47,906 bases of DNA from contig CANLGL010000041.1 of NCBI GenBank assembly GCA_947490345.1, forward strand, positions 1 to 47,906, given 5' to 3'. Below, in pieces: positions 1 through 7,608 of this stretch; the first letter of the stretch is position 1, and each line of letters starts with the position of its first letter. The notes below the pieces were generated by a model. The model worked only from the letters and a program-made list of their open reading frames with translations. It had not been told where the DNA came from and ran no database searches. Position numbers and translations under genes: made by a program. The stretch comes from Deltaproteobacteria bacterium (GTDB taxonomy: Bacteria; Myxococcota_A; UBA796; SXON01).

Positions 1-20
1 GACGCCGCGGATCGCAAGCA

Positions 21-75
21 TGTCGCAAATCGGGTGGCATGGCCCCGTGGGGTGTCGCATTTTGGGTGGCATGGC
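21..75. repeat. two-unit 32-bp tandem repeat
   Basis: Bases 21-43 and 53-75 are near-identical 23-mers that both begin TGTCGCA and end GGGTGGCATGGC, differing only in three or four bases in the middle. They repeat with a 32-bp period. The array may continue to the left of the window. No function can be assigned; a CRISPR is unlikely because only 9 bp separate the repeats. Confidence 0.6.
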
Positions 76-136
76 TCGAAGAACCCATGACCGAACAGGA
101 AAGTTCCCGGTTGTGATCAAGCATGAGCTCGCCGCG

Positions 137-275
137 TCCTCCCCCTACCGTCGCCTACCCTGCGGCCTCCAAGCTACGCTTTCCGGCCTGCGGCGGCGGG
201 CGGGTTGGATAACCCGCCCGCCGGGCGACTCTCCCCCACCTTGGCGTCACCCATGCCGCAGGGCGTTTCATGGCT
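137..275 (+). repeat. dispersed hairpin repeat, copy A
   Basis: This element matches the reverse complement of 13131-13270 over nearly its full length. Shared blocks are CTCCCCCTACCG, CGGCCTCCAAGCT, CGCTTTCCGGCCT, GTTGGAT and CCCATGCCGC followed by GGGCGTTTCATGGCT. Its centre is a perfect 12-bp stem (195-206 with 211-222, extended by 194/223) closed by a GGAT loop. Copy B keeps the stem through paired changes. It sits just downstream of the minus-strand gene ending at 306, so it could act as a terminator or a REP-like mobile element. Confidence 0.8.
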
Positions 276-305
276 TTGGGAGCTGCGGAACGCGGCATGA
301 GTGAC

Positions 306-1664
306 TCACCCGAGCTCCACGCGCTGACCCGCCCGGGCCACCGCCACCTCCCAGCCGAAGCGGTCGCGGATGCGCACCCGCAACGCGTCGGACGCGGCGG
401 GCTCGCCGTGGTTGATGAACACCTGGGACGGCGGCGACGACAGCGTCCCCAGCCAGTCGAGCAGCTCACCGGCGTCGGCGTGCGCCGAGAGGCTGTCGAC
501 GCGGAGGCGCTCGGCGCGGATCGGCACCCACTGCCCGTGGATCTTCAGGCCCTCCGCCCCGTTCTGGAGCGAGTGCCCACGCGTGCCCGCCGCCTGGCGC
601 CCCGCGAAGAGCACCGCGTTTTTGGGGTCCGGCCCACGCTGTTCCAGGTGGTGGACGATTCGCCCCCCCGTTGCCATGCCGCTCCCGGCGATGATGATCA
701 TCGGGCCTTGCGAGTGGTTGAGCGCCTTGGAGGCCTCCGGACTGCGGACGTAGGTCGCGAGTCCACACATCGACGCGCAGGCGGCGGCGTCGAGGCGGTG
801 GTCCACCACGTGGCGGCGGAAAATGTCGGTGGCGTCGATGGCCATGGGACTGTCGAGGTACACCGGGACGCTGGGGAGGCGCCCGTCCGCGAACAGCTGA
901 GCCATAAGGTGCAAGAGCGTCTGCGCCCGCCCCACGGCAAACGCGGGAATCATCACGACGCCGCCCCGCGCCAACGCCGGACCAATCGCCAGGGCCAACT
1001 CCGCTGCGGGATCGGTGTCCTCGTGCTTGCGGTCGCCGTAGGTCGACTCGACGACGATCGTGTCGGCGGTGGTGAGCGGGTCGGGCGGCAGCAGGATGGG
1101 ATCGACCGGCCGGCCCACGTCCCCCGAGAAAACGACGCGGTGGCCCTCCCCGTCAAGCTCGACCCGCGCGGCCCCGATGATGTGGCCGGCCCGTCGCAAG
1201 ACCGCCGTGACCCCGCTCAGCGGGACGAAGGGCACCCCGTACGCGACGGGGGTCAAAAGCTCCAAGCACCGTTCGGCATCCTGGCGCGTGTACAGCGGCA
1301 GCGCTGGGTGGTGCCGGCTGAAGCCCCGCTTGTTGGCGAAGCGGGCGTCGTCTTCTTGGAGGTGCCCCGCGTCCGGGAGCAGAACCCGGCACAGGTCGGC
1401 GGTGCCCTCGGTGCAGTAGACCGGGCCCCTGAAGCCGGCGTTGACGAGCGCGGGGAGGTAGCCGCTGTGATCGATGTGGGCGTGGGTGAGGATCACCGAG
1501 CTGAGCGCGCGCGGACCGACCGGAGGCTGGGCCCGGTTCTGAAGCCGCAGCTCCTTGAGCCCCTGGAAGAGCCCGCAGTCGATCAGGATTCCGCCGCCCG
1601 CGGCCTCAACGAGGGTCTTGGAACCGGTGACGGTGCCAGCACCGCCCAAAAAAGTCATGCGCAT
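306..1664 (-). CDS. beta-CASP metallo-beta-lactamase-fold RNase-like protein
   Basis: The protein of about 452 residues begins with a metallo-beta-lactamase fold, with the zinc motif HAHIDH at residues 61-66. It continues into a beta-CASP insert and ends with the INHGEP and C-terminal VELG segments typical of the YSH1/CPSF-like bacterial family. These proteins are RNA-processing exonucleases or endonucleases, usually cytoplasmic. The start is set at the ATG at 1664 because the fold begins at once (MTFLGGAGTVTGS); the ATG two codons further in is an equal alternative. The open frame extends 32 codons upstream with no family resemblance. Two operator-like direct repeats lie 70-100 bp upstream. 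Substrate unknown. Confidence 0.9.
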   Translation of the reverse strand: MRMTFLGGAGTVTGSKTLVEAAGGGILIDCGLFQGLKELRLQNRAQPPVGPRALSSVILTHAHIDHSGYLPALVNAGFRGPVYCTEGTADLCRVLLPDAGHLQEDDARFANKRGFSRHHPALPLYTRQDAERCLELLTPVAYGVPFVPLSGVTAVLRRAGHIIGAARVELDGEGHRVVFSGDVGRPVDPILLPPDPLTTADTIVVESTYGDRKHEDTDPAAELALAIGPALARGGVVMIPAFAVGRAQTLLHLMAQLFADGRLPSVPVYLDSPMAIDATDIFRRHVVDHRLDAAACASMCGLATYVRSPEASKALNHSQGPMIIIAGSGMATGGRIVHHLEQRGPDPKNAVLFAGRQAAGTRGHSLQNGAEGLKIHGQWVPIRAERLRVDSLSAHADAGELLDWLGTLSSPPSQVFINHGEPAASDALRVRIRDRFGWEVAVARAGQRVELG

Positions 1665-1736
1665 GCCGTGGGACACAGCACATCGCGTGCCGGGGGCGGA
1701 AAAGCACGGCCGAGGGCGGCAGGTGGGGTGCTCACT

Positions 1737-1770
1737 CTCAAAATGAGCGTTTTGGCACACTCAGAATGAT
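1737..1770. promoter_or_regulatory. operator-like direct repeats
   Basis: Two related 11-mers, CTCAAAATGAG (1737-1747) and CTCAGAATGAT (1760-1770), repeat with a 23-bp period, about two helical turns. The first is itself a palindrome around an AAA centre. They lie upstream of the minus-strand beta-CASP gene in an AT-richer pocket, as expected of a regulator site. The regulator is not identifiable. Confidence 0.35.
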
Positions 1771-1853
1771 TGTCTTGGCGCAGCTCTTCGGCCGCTCACG
1801 ACCGGTGCCGGCTACTCCCGTAGCCTCGACGGCGGCGCCACCACCGCTGGCCG

Positions 1854-2021
1854 TCAGCGTACCTCTGGCGCCGAAATCGGGGGGAACTCGGGCGGGTGGG
1901 TCTTTTCCGGGCAACCCCGTGGAGAGCAGGGCGACAGCAGCGCGACGATGGAAACGAGGATCACGGCGGCCGCGGTGTTTCGGCGGCGGAGCGAGCCGGT
2001 GGTCGGGACTGGTACGAGCAT
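1854..2021 (-). CDS. small single-span membrane or exported protein
   Basis: A 55-residue frame starts at an ATG preceded by a GGGAGG ribosome binding site seven bases upstream. The protein has a basic stretch (residues 12-14, RRR), one hydrophobic span (about 16-30) and a short Cys/Pro-rich tail with two Cys at positions about 32 and 37. This is the layout of a small signal-anchored protein. No family is recognised. The good ribosome binding site and the charge/hydrophobic pattern favour a real gene, but the frame is short and the GC content makes chance frames common. Confidence 0.4.
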   Translation of the reverse strand: MLVPVPTTGSLRRRNTAAAVILVSIVALLSPCSPRGCPEKTHPPEFPPISAPEVR

Positions 2022-2122
2022 GGAGAACCTCCCGCAGTTCCGCTGCAACGGTTGTGCCAGCGGCGCGACCTGGGCGATTTCGCCCCTTGCGCGCGTAGCC
2101 GACCCGGCTGTACCGTCGCCCC

Positions 2123-2692
2123 GTGCTCCACGACATGCCCTCCGAACAGCTCATGGAGGTCGTCCGTTCCGTCACCCACTGCGCCGCCGTCCGGCAGGTT
2201 GCCGTCGACGCGCGCCTCGTGACGCTCATCGACTATTCCCTCCCGTCCACCAGCCCTCGACTCTGGGTGTTGGACGTCGGCAACGGGGCGGTGCTGTACC
2301 ACTCCCGTGTGGCCCACGGCAAAAACACCGGTGAGGACGCCGCGACCGCGTTCTCCAACCGCCCCGGCAGCCTCCAGAGCAGCCTCGGCGTCTTCCGCAC
2401 CGCGGAGACGTACCAGGGGCAGCACGGGCTGTCACTGCGGCTGGACGGGCTCGAGCCCGGGTTCAACGACGCCGCCCGCGCCCGCGCCATCGTGATGCAC
2501 GGGGCCGACTACCTCTCTGACAGCTTCATCGAGCGCCACGGCCGCGCCGGCCGCAGCTGGGGCTGTCCCGCGCTGCCGGATGCCGTCGCCGCCTCGGTCG
2601 TGCCCGCGATCGCGGGTGGGCAGCTCGTGGTGGCGTGGTACCCGGACGCGGCCTGGTTGGGGACCTCCCCGTTCCTTCACTGCGGCGGGTGA
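2123..2692 (+). CDS. murein L,D-transpeptidase catalytic-domain protein
   Basis: This 189-residue protein matches the YkuD_2 class of L,D-transpeptidase-like proteins. Visible motifs are VAHGKNTG (63-70), FSNRPGSLQSSLGVF (77-91), IVMHGADY (123-130) and the nucleophile motif RSWGCPAL with Cys148. Members cross-link or anchor to peptidoglycan through Cys acyl-enzyme chemistry in the periplasm. The start could be GTG 2123 or ATG 2135. An in-frame stop at 2096-2098 excludes a longer N-terminus, so no signal peptide is visible, which is odd for an enzyme that should act on peptidoglycan. It may be exported otherwise, have lost its leader, or be inactive. Confidence 0.85.
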   Translation: MLHDMPSEQLMEVVRSVTHCAAVRQVAVDARLVTLIDYSLPSTSPRLWVLDVGNGAVLYHSRVAHGKNTGEDAATAFSNRPGSLQSSLGVFRTAETYQGQHGLSLRLDGLEPGFNDAARARAIVMHGADYLSDSFIERHGRAGRSWGCPALPDAVAASVVPAIAGGQLVVAWYPDAAWLGTSPFLHCGG

Positions 2693-2731
2693 GCCCGTCG
2701 CAGCTGTCGGCGCGGGTGACGCCCGGGTGAT

Positions 2732-3007
2732 TCACACCGGGCGGCGCAGCGCCGCGCCCACCCGCCGATAGCCCTCGGCCACCTCGTGCGCGAGCGTGTC
2801 GAAGCCGTGGCCGATTGCTCGGGTCGGACGGGCGGCTCGGTCCTTCAGGCGCTCGAACTCGCCTTCCAAGCGGTTCCACTTGACCTCGACGCGCTGCCAC
2901 TCCTCTTGGATCTCGGCGTTCGCGAGGTGAAGCTGGAGCCGCACCTCGTCGCGAAGCTGGCGGATGGGATGGAGGTCGGGCGCGTGGGATTCAGCGGGCG
3001 TGGGCAT
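2732..3007 (-). CDS. small charged coiled-coil protein
   Basis: A 91-residue protein starts at an ATG preceded by AGGAG at a suitable distance. It is highly charged and helical, with heptad-like spacing from about residue 15 to 60 (repeated Leu/Val with Glu, Arg and Lys), and carries no signal peptide or membrane span. This resembles short cytoplasmic coiled-coil proteins of unknown function. It faces the L,D-transpeptidase gene tail to tail. Confidence 0.6.
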   Translation of the reverse strand: MPTPAESHAPDLHPIRQLRDEVRLQLHLANAEIQEEWQRVEVKWNRLEGEFERLKDRAARPTRAIGHGFDTLAHEVAEGYRRVGAALRRPV

Positions 3008-3053
3008 CAGGATTCTCCTGTGCCGTTCACATGCAAGGAGCGTGCCGGGCCCC

Positions 3054-3695
3054 TCACCGCGCCCGGATCAGCGCCTTGAGCTCCGCCAGCTCGCTCTCCA
3101 GCCGGGCGATCCGGGCTTCGGCTGCCTGGAGCTGCACCGCCTGACCCTGCACGGCGGCGACCGTCAGGCTGGTGTAGCCGTACAGATCGACGTGGTTGCC
3201 ATCGGCCGCCACCGCGGGGCTCGCGGCGCTGAGGTCGTCGATGATGAACCCGAGGTGTGCGCGTTGACCCGCCGGCTCGTGGTTGTAGGCCCAGGTCGCG
3301 AGCGGCATCTCCAGCACCTGGGCCGCGGCCGCCGCCCGCTCCGCGTCTGACAGGTAGCGGATGTCGTGCTTGTAGGCGCGGCGCGAGATCGGGCAGCCGC
3401 CGGTCTGCTGGGTCGGGTCCTCAGTCGCGCAGGTCAGCATCGCGTTGCAGCTGTCTTCGGGATCGCAGGTCGCGCCCTCCTCCGAGCAGCCTTCGCCCAC
3501 CGCCTCGGACGTGCACAACGCCACCCCTTCGGTGGGGCCGGAGTACTCGCTGCACACGGGGTCGCCGCAGGTGTGGAACCACCGGGGCTCCGCCGCCGGG
3601 TCGGTGTCACTGTCCTCGTCGTCGCCTGGGTTGCAGGTGGTGAAGCCGACGACGAGGGGCAGGAGCAGGAGACCGGGAAGCACGCGGACGGACAT
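3054..3695 (-). CDS. lipoprotein with S74-like endosialidase chaperone tail
   Basis: The 213-residue protein has a signal peptide ending in a lipobox with Cys21, then an acidic linker and a Cys-rich stretch (about 35-90). The C-terminal half resembles the intramolecular chaperone of endosialidase (peptidase S74): SRRAYKHDIRYLS, then HLGFIIDDL, then YGYTSLTVAAVQ, ending in a coiled coil (about residues 185-213). In phage tail spikes this domain trimerises the protein and cuts itself off. A lipoprotein carrying it would be a surface trimer. Start chosen at 3695 because it gives a canonical signal peptide and has GAGG upstream. Confidence 0.75.
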   Translation of the reverse strand: MSVRVLPGLLLLPLVVGFTTCNPGDDEDSDTDPAAEPRWFHTCGDPVCSEYSGPTEGVALCTSEAVGEGCSEEGATCDPEDSCNAMLTCATEDPTQQTGGCPISRRAYKHDIRYLSDAERAAAAAQVLEMPLATWAYNHEPAGQRAHLGFIIDDLSAASPAVAADGNHVDLYGYTSLTVAAVQGQAVQLQAAEARIARLESELAELKALIRAR

Positions 3696-3738
3696 GGAGA
3701 CCTCGCTGCCCCAGCGTAGCAGCAAGCGCGTCCCGGCC

Positions 3739-3753
3739 TGGCACGAATCGTGC
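3739..3753 (+). promoter_or_regulatory. sigma-54-like element or palindromic operator
   Basis: The sequence TGGCACG is followed at the right spacing by GTGC, giving the GG-N10-GC geometry of a sigma-54 promoter about 30 bp upstream of the ATG at 3784. The -12 part is weaker than consensus (GTGC, not TTGC). The same bases also form a perfect 13-bp palindrome, GCACGA-A-TCGTGC (3741-3753), so an operator is an equally good reading. Confidence 0.35.
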
Positions 3754-3783
3754 TTGCCCACAGAGGTGAACACGGGAGTCAGC

Positions 3784-4719
3784 ATGGGACAGACCTGGGC
3801 AGTGATCCTTGCAGGCGGTGACGGCATGCGGCTCCACGCCGCGTCGATTGCTCGGTACGGCTACGCCCGTCCCAAGCAGTTCTGTGACTTCGATGGCGAG
3901 GGCACGCTGCTCGCGCGCACGATCCGCCGGGCGCTCCGGGTGGTGCCGGAACATCGGGTGGTGGTCATTGCCACCGAGCCCTGGGAGCGGGAGGCCCAAC
4001 AGAGCCTCGCCGAGTTCGGCCGGGCTGCCCTGGTCATGCAACCCCGGAACCTCGACACCACGCCGGGGCTGCTCTTGCCGCTCTTGCGCATCCTCGGCGT
4101 CGATCCGGAGGCCCAACTGCTGGTGCTCCCCTCCGATCACCACGTCGCGGACGAGACGCAAGCGACCAAGGCCCTCCTCGGCGCGCTGGCCTCGGTGGCC
4201 GCGGCGCCGGAGCACGTGACCCTCCTGGGTGCCGTCCCCACCGCGTCAGAAGAAGGCTACGGCTGGGTCGTGCCCGGTCCTTCCCGCGGAGGCGTCCACC
4301 AGGTGTCTTCCTTCCGCGAGAAGCCGCCTGTCGAAGAGGCCACGGCGCTCTTCGACGGGGGCGCCTTGTTGAACACCTTCATGCTCGCGGGCCAGGCGCT
4401 CACCTTTGCGGAGCTCTTCGCCACCTGGGCGCCTGGTTGGTGGCGTGCGATGGTGGAAGCGCGGGGCGGCGAGGCGCGGGGCAGCGCGGCGCGCCTGACG
4501 GCCCTGTACGAGGTCCTGCCGGCGTCGAACTTCTCGAGCGCGGTGCTGGCGCGCGCGATCGACCGCCTGCTGGTGCTTGCGGCGCCGGGGCTGGGCTGGA
4601 CCGACGTCGGCACGCCGGAGCGCCTCAGCCGGGCGCTCGGCCCGCTTTCGGCGCAGCTTGGACCGGGTCTCGCCGACTGGCGGACTGCGTCCGGCCGCTT
4701 CGTCCCGGCGCGCCACTGA
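3784..4719 (+). CDS. mannose-1-phosphate guanylyltransferase-like nucleotidyltransferase
   Basis: This 311-residue enzyme has the nucleotidyltransferase signature LAGGDGMRL at its N-terminus, then RPKQF, a DHH metal/sugar site in LPSDHHVAD, FREKP, and a C-terminal W-DVGTPERL. These are the blocks of mannose-1-phosphate guanylyltransferases, which make GDP-mannose for surface polysaccharides. The fused isomerase domain of bifunctional ManC enzymes is absent. The ATG at 3784 is chosen because the GG signature must be near the N-terminus. The true sugar nucleotide cannot be told from sequence alone. Confidence 0.85.
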   Translation: MGQTWAVILAGGDGMRLHAASIARYGYARPKQFCDFDGEGTLLARTIRRALRVVPEHRVVVIATEPWEREAQQSLAEFGRAALVMQPRNLDTTPGLLLPLLRILGVDPEAQLLVLPSDHHVADETQATKALLGALASVAAAPEHVTLLGAVPTASEEGYGWVVPGPSRGGVHQVSSFREKPPVEEATALFDGGALLNTFMLAGQALTFAELFATWAPGWWRAMVEARGGEARGSAARLTALYEVLPASNFSSAVLARAIDRLLVLAAPGLGWTDVGTPERLSRALGPLSAQLGPGLADWRTASGRFVPARH

Positions 4720-4750
4720 CATCCACCCATCAGAACGACCGGCTGCCACA

Positions 4751-4896
4751 TCATTTCGACGCCGTCTCGCCGCGCTCCAGCTCCGCGGCAAGCTGGGTCG
4801 CCAGCGCCGCCAGCTCCCGCGACACCAACCAGCCGGCGGACTCGCCCCGCGCTCATCCGAGCTCCACACGCTGACCCGCCCGGGGCCGGCAGCGCC
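4751..4896 (-). pseudogene. possible remnant with a beta-CASP-like C-terminus
   Basis: Reading on the minus strand, one frame gives RAGQRVELG then a stop at 4855-4853, identical to the last nine residues of the beta-CASP protein ending at 306. In the same frame it continues protein-like (residues ESAGWLVSREL, then an Ala/Leu-rich amphipathic stretch) to a second stop at 4753-4751. The shared DNA is about 27 bp with one or two differences. This looks like debris of a duplicated gene, but it is short and could be chance. Confidence 0.3.
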
Positions 4897-4951
4897 GCTG
4901 CGACCCCGCGCTCATCGACGTTCCCGGGCTCGACCGTGCTGTGCCCGAAGA

Positions 4952-5680
4952 CTACTGGGCGACGCTGGCGGGCGGCACCAGGCGGCGTGCACGCGACAGG
5001 ATGTCCTCGCCGGTTTCTGCTCGGGACGACCAGACGTCCACTGCGAACCCGTTGCCTGTGGAACGCGCCTGCGCTTGCGCACCCTTCGGGACCAGCGGAC
5101 AGGCGTACATCTCGGGCAGGTCGTGGCCGAGCACTGCGTTCCGGGCGACGTGGCAATCCACCACGCGTTGCAGCCACTCGGTCGTCATCCCCGGGACGGC
5201 GAGGAAAGTGATCGTGGCGCCGTCGATCGTGGTGTTCGGACCGTCCTTACCACCACTCCTCGTCCGAAGGTGCGGCTCGACACTCACGATGTCTTCTACA
5301 TGCATGAAGGGGCTCATGTCTCGGTCGTCGGGGGAAATCCCCAGGCAGGCACGGTCTTCGGCGCGCGCCAGCGCGCGGGAGGCCTCGCGATGCGCCGTCG
5401 CCGCCTTGCGCTCACTCTCGGCGGCGCGGAGGTGTTCCTGCGTGGGGTTGGTCACCGAGGTCCAGCAGCCCGCGTAGCGGTGCCGCCCGTTGGAGCCGCA
5501 GGTGGAGTACGTCTCCCTTGCGGCTGGGTCGTATTGCGAGTCGTGCGCCGCCGCCTCTTCGTCGTGGGTGGCGGCTTCAGCCTCGTGTGCGGCCTCCCCC
5601 ATGTCGTGCGGACGGCTGCCCTTCGGCAGGCATCCCAGCAGGGGCATCAGCGCAAGCAGCGCGATGGTCGTCGTCGCCAT
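4952..5680 (-). CDS. hypothetical lipoprotein, His/Ala-rich N-terminus
   Basis: The 242-residue protein starts with a signal peptide whose lipobox is MPLLGC (Cys17). A linker rich in His, Glu and Ala follows (about 25-48), then a short helical, Ala/Arg/Glu-rich stretch (about 82-108) and a compact C-terminal domain with several Cys. No family is recognised. GAGAGG lies upstream of the ATG. It diverges from the glycosyltransferase gene at 5832, with about 150 bp between the two starts that probably hold both promoters. Confidence 0.7.
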   Translation of the reverse strand: MATTTIALLALMPLLGCLPKGSRPHDMGEAAHEAEAATHDEEAAAHDSQYDPAARETYSTCGSNGRHRYAGCWTSVTNPTQEHLRAAESERKAATAHREASRALARAEDRACLGISPDDRDMSPFMHVEDIVSVEPHLRTRSGGKDGPNTTIDGATITFLAVPGMTTEWLQRVVDCHVARNAVLGHDLPEMYACPLVPKGAQAQARSTGNGFAVDVWSSRAETGEDILSRARRLVPPASVAQ

Positions 5681-5831
5681 GGGATCGATCCTCTCAAGTA
5701 GTCAGAGCAAGGAGCGTGCCAGCCCGGATACCGCGCGGACGCTCGTCGAGACTGATCACCCAGTTCCCACCCCCGCGAGGTCCCGACGCGGCATGGTTGG
5801 GGAGCCACCCGCCGCGCTAAGCTCGCACCGC

Positions 5832-6533
5832 ATGCCGACGCCCGAGGTCACGCTCGTCATCCCTTGCTTCAACGAAGCCCGAAGGCTGGCCACGACCTTC
5901 GCGGGCATCGACCGTCTGCCGAGCATCGTGACCGATGTGGTGCTGGTCGACGACGGATCGACCGACGACACCCTGGCCCTCCTCACCGCGCTCGCGGCAG
6001 AACGCGCTCACGTCCGCGTGGAGACGGGACCTCACCGCGGCAAAGGCGGCGCCGTGCGCGCGGGAGTGTTGTCGTCGCAAGCGGCGTGGGTGTGCTTCGC
6101 TGACGCGGACTGGTCGGTCCCGCCCGAAGGTGTACTCGACTTCTTGCCGCCGCGGGCTCCCGTCGCCGACGTGCTCGTCGCCACCCGCGAGGGCGCCGCT
6201 TCACGACGACTGGGAGAGCCCCGCCATCGCCACGTGCTCGGACGAGCCTTCAACGCCTGGGTCCGAGCGATGGCCCTCCCGGGGCTTCAGGATTCCCAGT
6301 GCGGCTTCAAGGCCTTCCGCGGTGACGTGGCCAGGGAGCTCTTCGGCGCCTTGGTGACGACGGGGTGGGCCTTCGACGTGGAGGTGCTCCGACGCGCCCA
6401 GCTCGCCGGGCTCCGCGTGGAGGAGGTGCCGGTGGTGTGGACGCACGACGCCGATTCGCGCGTGCGTGTGGGACGGGATGCGCTGGGCATGGCGGCGGCG
6501 GTAGTCCGGATCCGACGCATGCTTCCGGGGTGA
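5832..6533 (+). CDS. family 2 glycosyltransferase, ALG5/dolichyl-phosphate type
   Basis: The 233-residue protein is a GT-A glycosyltransferase: VTLVIPCFNEARRL at the N-terminus, DDGSTDDT (40-47), GKGGAVR, the metal motif DADWS, and QDSQCGFKAF then GWAFDVEVLRRA near the C-terminus. These last two are typical of dolichyl- or polyprenyl-phosphate beta-glucosyltransferases, which charge a lipid carrier on the cytoplasmic face. There is no membrane anchor. The ATG at 5832 places the fold at residue 6; the open frame upstream does not match the family. Confidence 0.88.
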   Translation: MPTPEVTLVIPCFNEARRLATTFAGIDRLPSIVTDVVLVDDGSTDDTLALLTALAAERAHVRVETGPHRGKGGAVRAGVLSSQAAWVCFADADWSVPPEGVLDFLPPRAPVADVLVATREGAASRRLGEPRHRHVLGRAFNAWVRAMALPGLQDSQCGFKAFRGDVARELFGALVTTGWAFDVEVLRRAQLAGLRVEEVPVVWTHDADSRVRVGRDALGMAAAVVRIRRMLPG

Positions 6534-6540
6534 CGCCGCG

Positions 6541-6780
6541 GAGCTGGGTGGGCCCACACAGGCCCTGCGCGATTCCGCCCGGTGCCGCGCCCGGACGGGA
6601 GCGCGCTCACTGCAGCGTCGGCGCCTCGTCCGCAACCAGCGCCGTCGCGACCCGCGCCTCGACCCGCCGGACCGCGCGTTCAACCGGGAGCAAGCGCGCC
6701 ACCACCTCGCCCAGGCCCTCGTAGTAGTCAACGGGGTGGTCCACGTGGTGGACAAGCTGCTGCTGCCGCCCGCGAAGTGA
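6541..6780 (+). pseudogene. possible fasciclin-domain C-terminal remnant
   Basis: A plus-strand frame without a usable start codon ends in VVVNGVVHVVDKLLLPPAK and a stop at 6778-6780. NGVVHVVDKLLLPP closely resembles the closing H2 box of fasciclin (FAS1) adhesion domains. The upstream part of the frame is Arg-rich and does not look like the rest of the domain. The likely reading is an eroded adhesin gene tail left between the glycosyltransferase and nosY. No other gene is seen in the 253 bp gap. Confidence 0.35.
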
Positions 6781-6786
6781 GTGCGT

Positions 6787-7608
6787 TCACAGCACGTCCC
6801 GGCGGAGGAACTCCCGCCGGGCGAGCGCGCTGAACGCCACTGCGAGCAGGAACGGCCAGCTCACGGCGGCGGCGAGCGTGTGTCCGGCGCCGAGCGTGGA
6901 GACGGCCCACGTACCCACGGGGCCAAGTGCACCCATCTGCGGATCCACGGCAGCCAACACGGCGATTCGCCCGTCCTGAAGGGGATTGAGCCCGGCGAGC
7001 AAGAAGACCGCCATCGGGGGCAGGTTCCAGCGGAGCATGACGCCCAGGAGCACGAAGTCGACGAGGATTGCGGTCGCCATCCACACGCCGATGGCGGCCA
7101 AAAGCGCCTGCTCGGGCGCGCGCGCCACGGTGCTCAGGAGCATGCCGATCGCGCCAAACACCAACGCCTGTCCGACGAGGACCGTCAAGAAGACGGCGAC
7201 CAGCCGGACCGGCACCGGCTGGCCCAGCGCCGCAGCCGCCGCAGCGAGCCCCACGATGCTCCCGACGATGGGAAGGATCAGCGCACACAGTCGGGGCAAG
7301 AAGAGCGCGCGGAAGCAGGCGTCGCGCGAAAACGGCTGAGCCATGTACCACTCGAGCACGCCCGCCTGCCTCGCCGCGGTGACCGCCTGCGCGGTGCTGG
7401 CGAGGGCCAAAAGGGGCACCAGCAAAAGCGACACCTGCACGACACCGGCCATCACCTTGCCGAAGCCGGTGAACCCCAGGACGGCGCTCTCCCGCGCGGC
7501 GACCACGAGGAAGAAGGCCACCAGGAGCGCAGACAGCGTCACCGAGGCCGCAAACCAGCGCGCCCGGACGACTCCGTGCGCTTCGAGGCGAAGGAGCGCG
7601 CCGCTCAT
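6787..7608 (-). CDS. nosY: NosY, ABC permease for Cu-center assembly
   Basis: The 273-residue protein has about six membrane spans and is the ABC-2-type permease partner of NosF. In known systems NosDFY moves sulfur to the periplasm for the Cu-S CuZ center of NosZ. Conserved-looking segments include EWYMAQPFSRDACFRALFLPRL and the repeated hydrophobic helices. Its ATG (7608) overlaps the stop of nosL as ATGA, so the two are translationally coupled. It is the last gene of the nos operon. Confidence 0.9.
   Translation of the reverse strand: MSGALLRLEAHGVVRARWFAASVTLSALLVAFFLVVAARESAVLGFTGFGKVMAGVVQVSLLLVPLLALASTAQAVTAARQAGVLEWYMAQPFSRDACFRALFLPRLCALILPIVGSIVGLAAAAAALGQPVPVRLVAVFLTVLVGQALVFGAIGMLLSTVARAPEQALLAAIGVWMATAILVDFVLLGVMLRWNLPPMAVFLLAGLNPLQDGRIAVLAAVDPQMGALGPVGTWAVSTLGAGHTLAAAVSWPFLLAVAFSALARREFLRRDVL

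Larger units (their letters stand above)
1..305. other. gene-free left edge
   Basis: No credible coding sequence is seen in this stretch. It holds a two-unit tandem repeat at the extreme left and a 138-bp hairpin repeat immediately downstream of the metallo-beta-lactamase-fold gene that ends at 306. Short open frames here have no family resemblance and no ribosome binding site. Confidence 0.6.

Noticed and set aside
21..75. CRISPR array
   Set aside because: Only two units, imperfect, with a 9-bp spacer and no cas genes.
1751..1775. Sigma-54 promoter at TTGGCACAC
   Set aside because: No GC dinucleotide at the required spacing after the GG.
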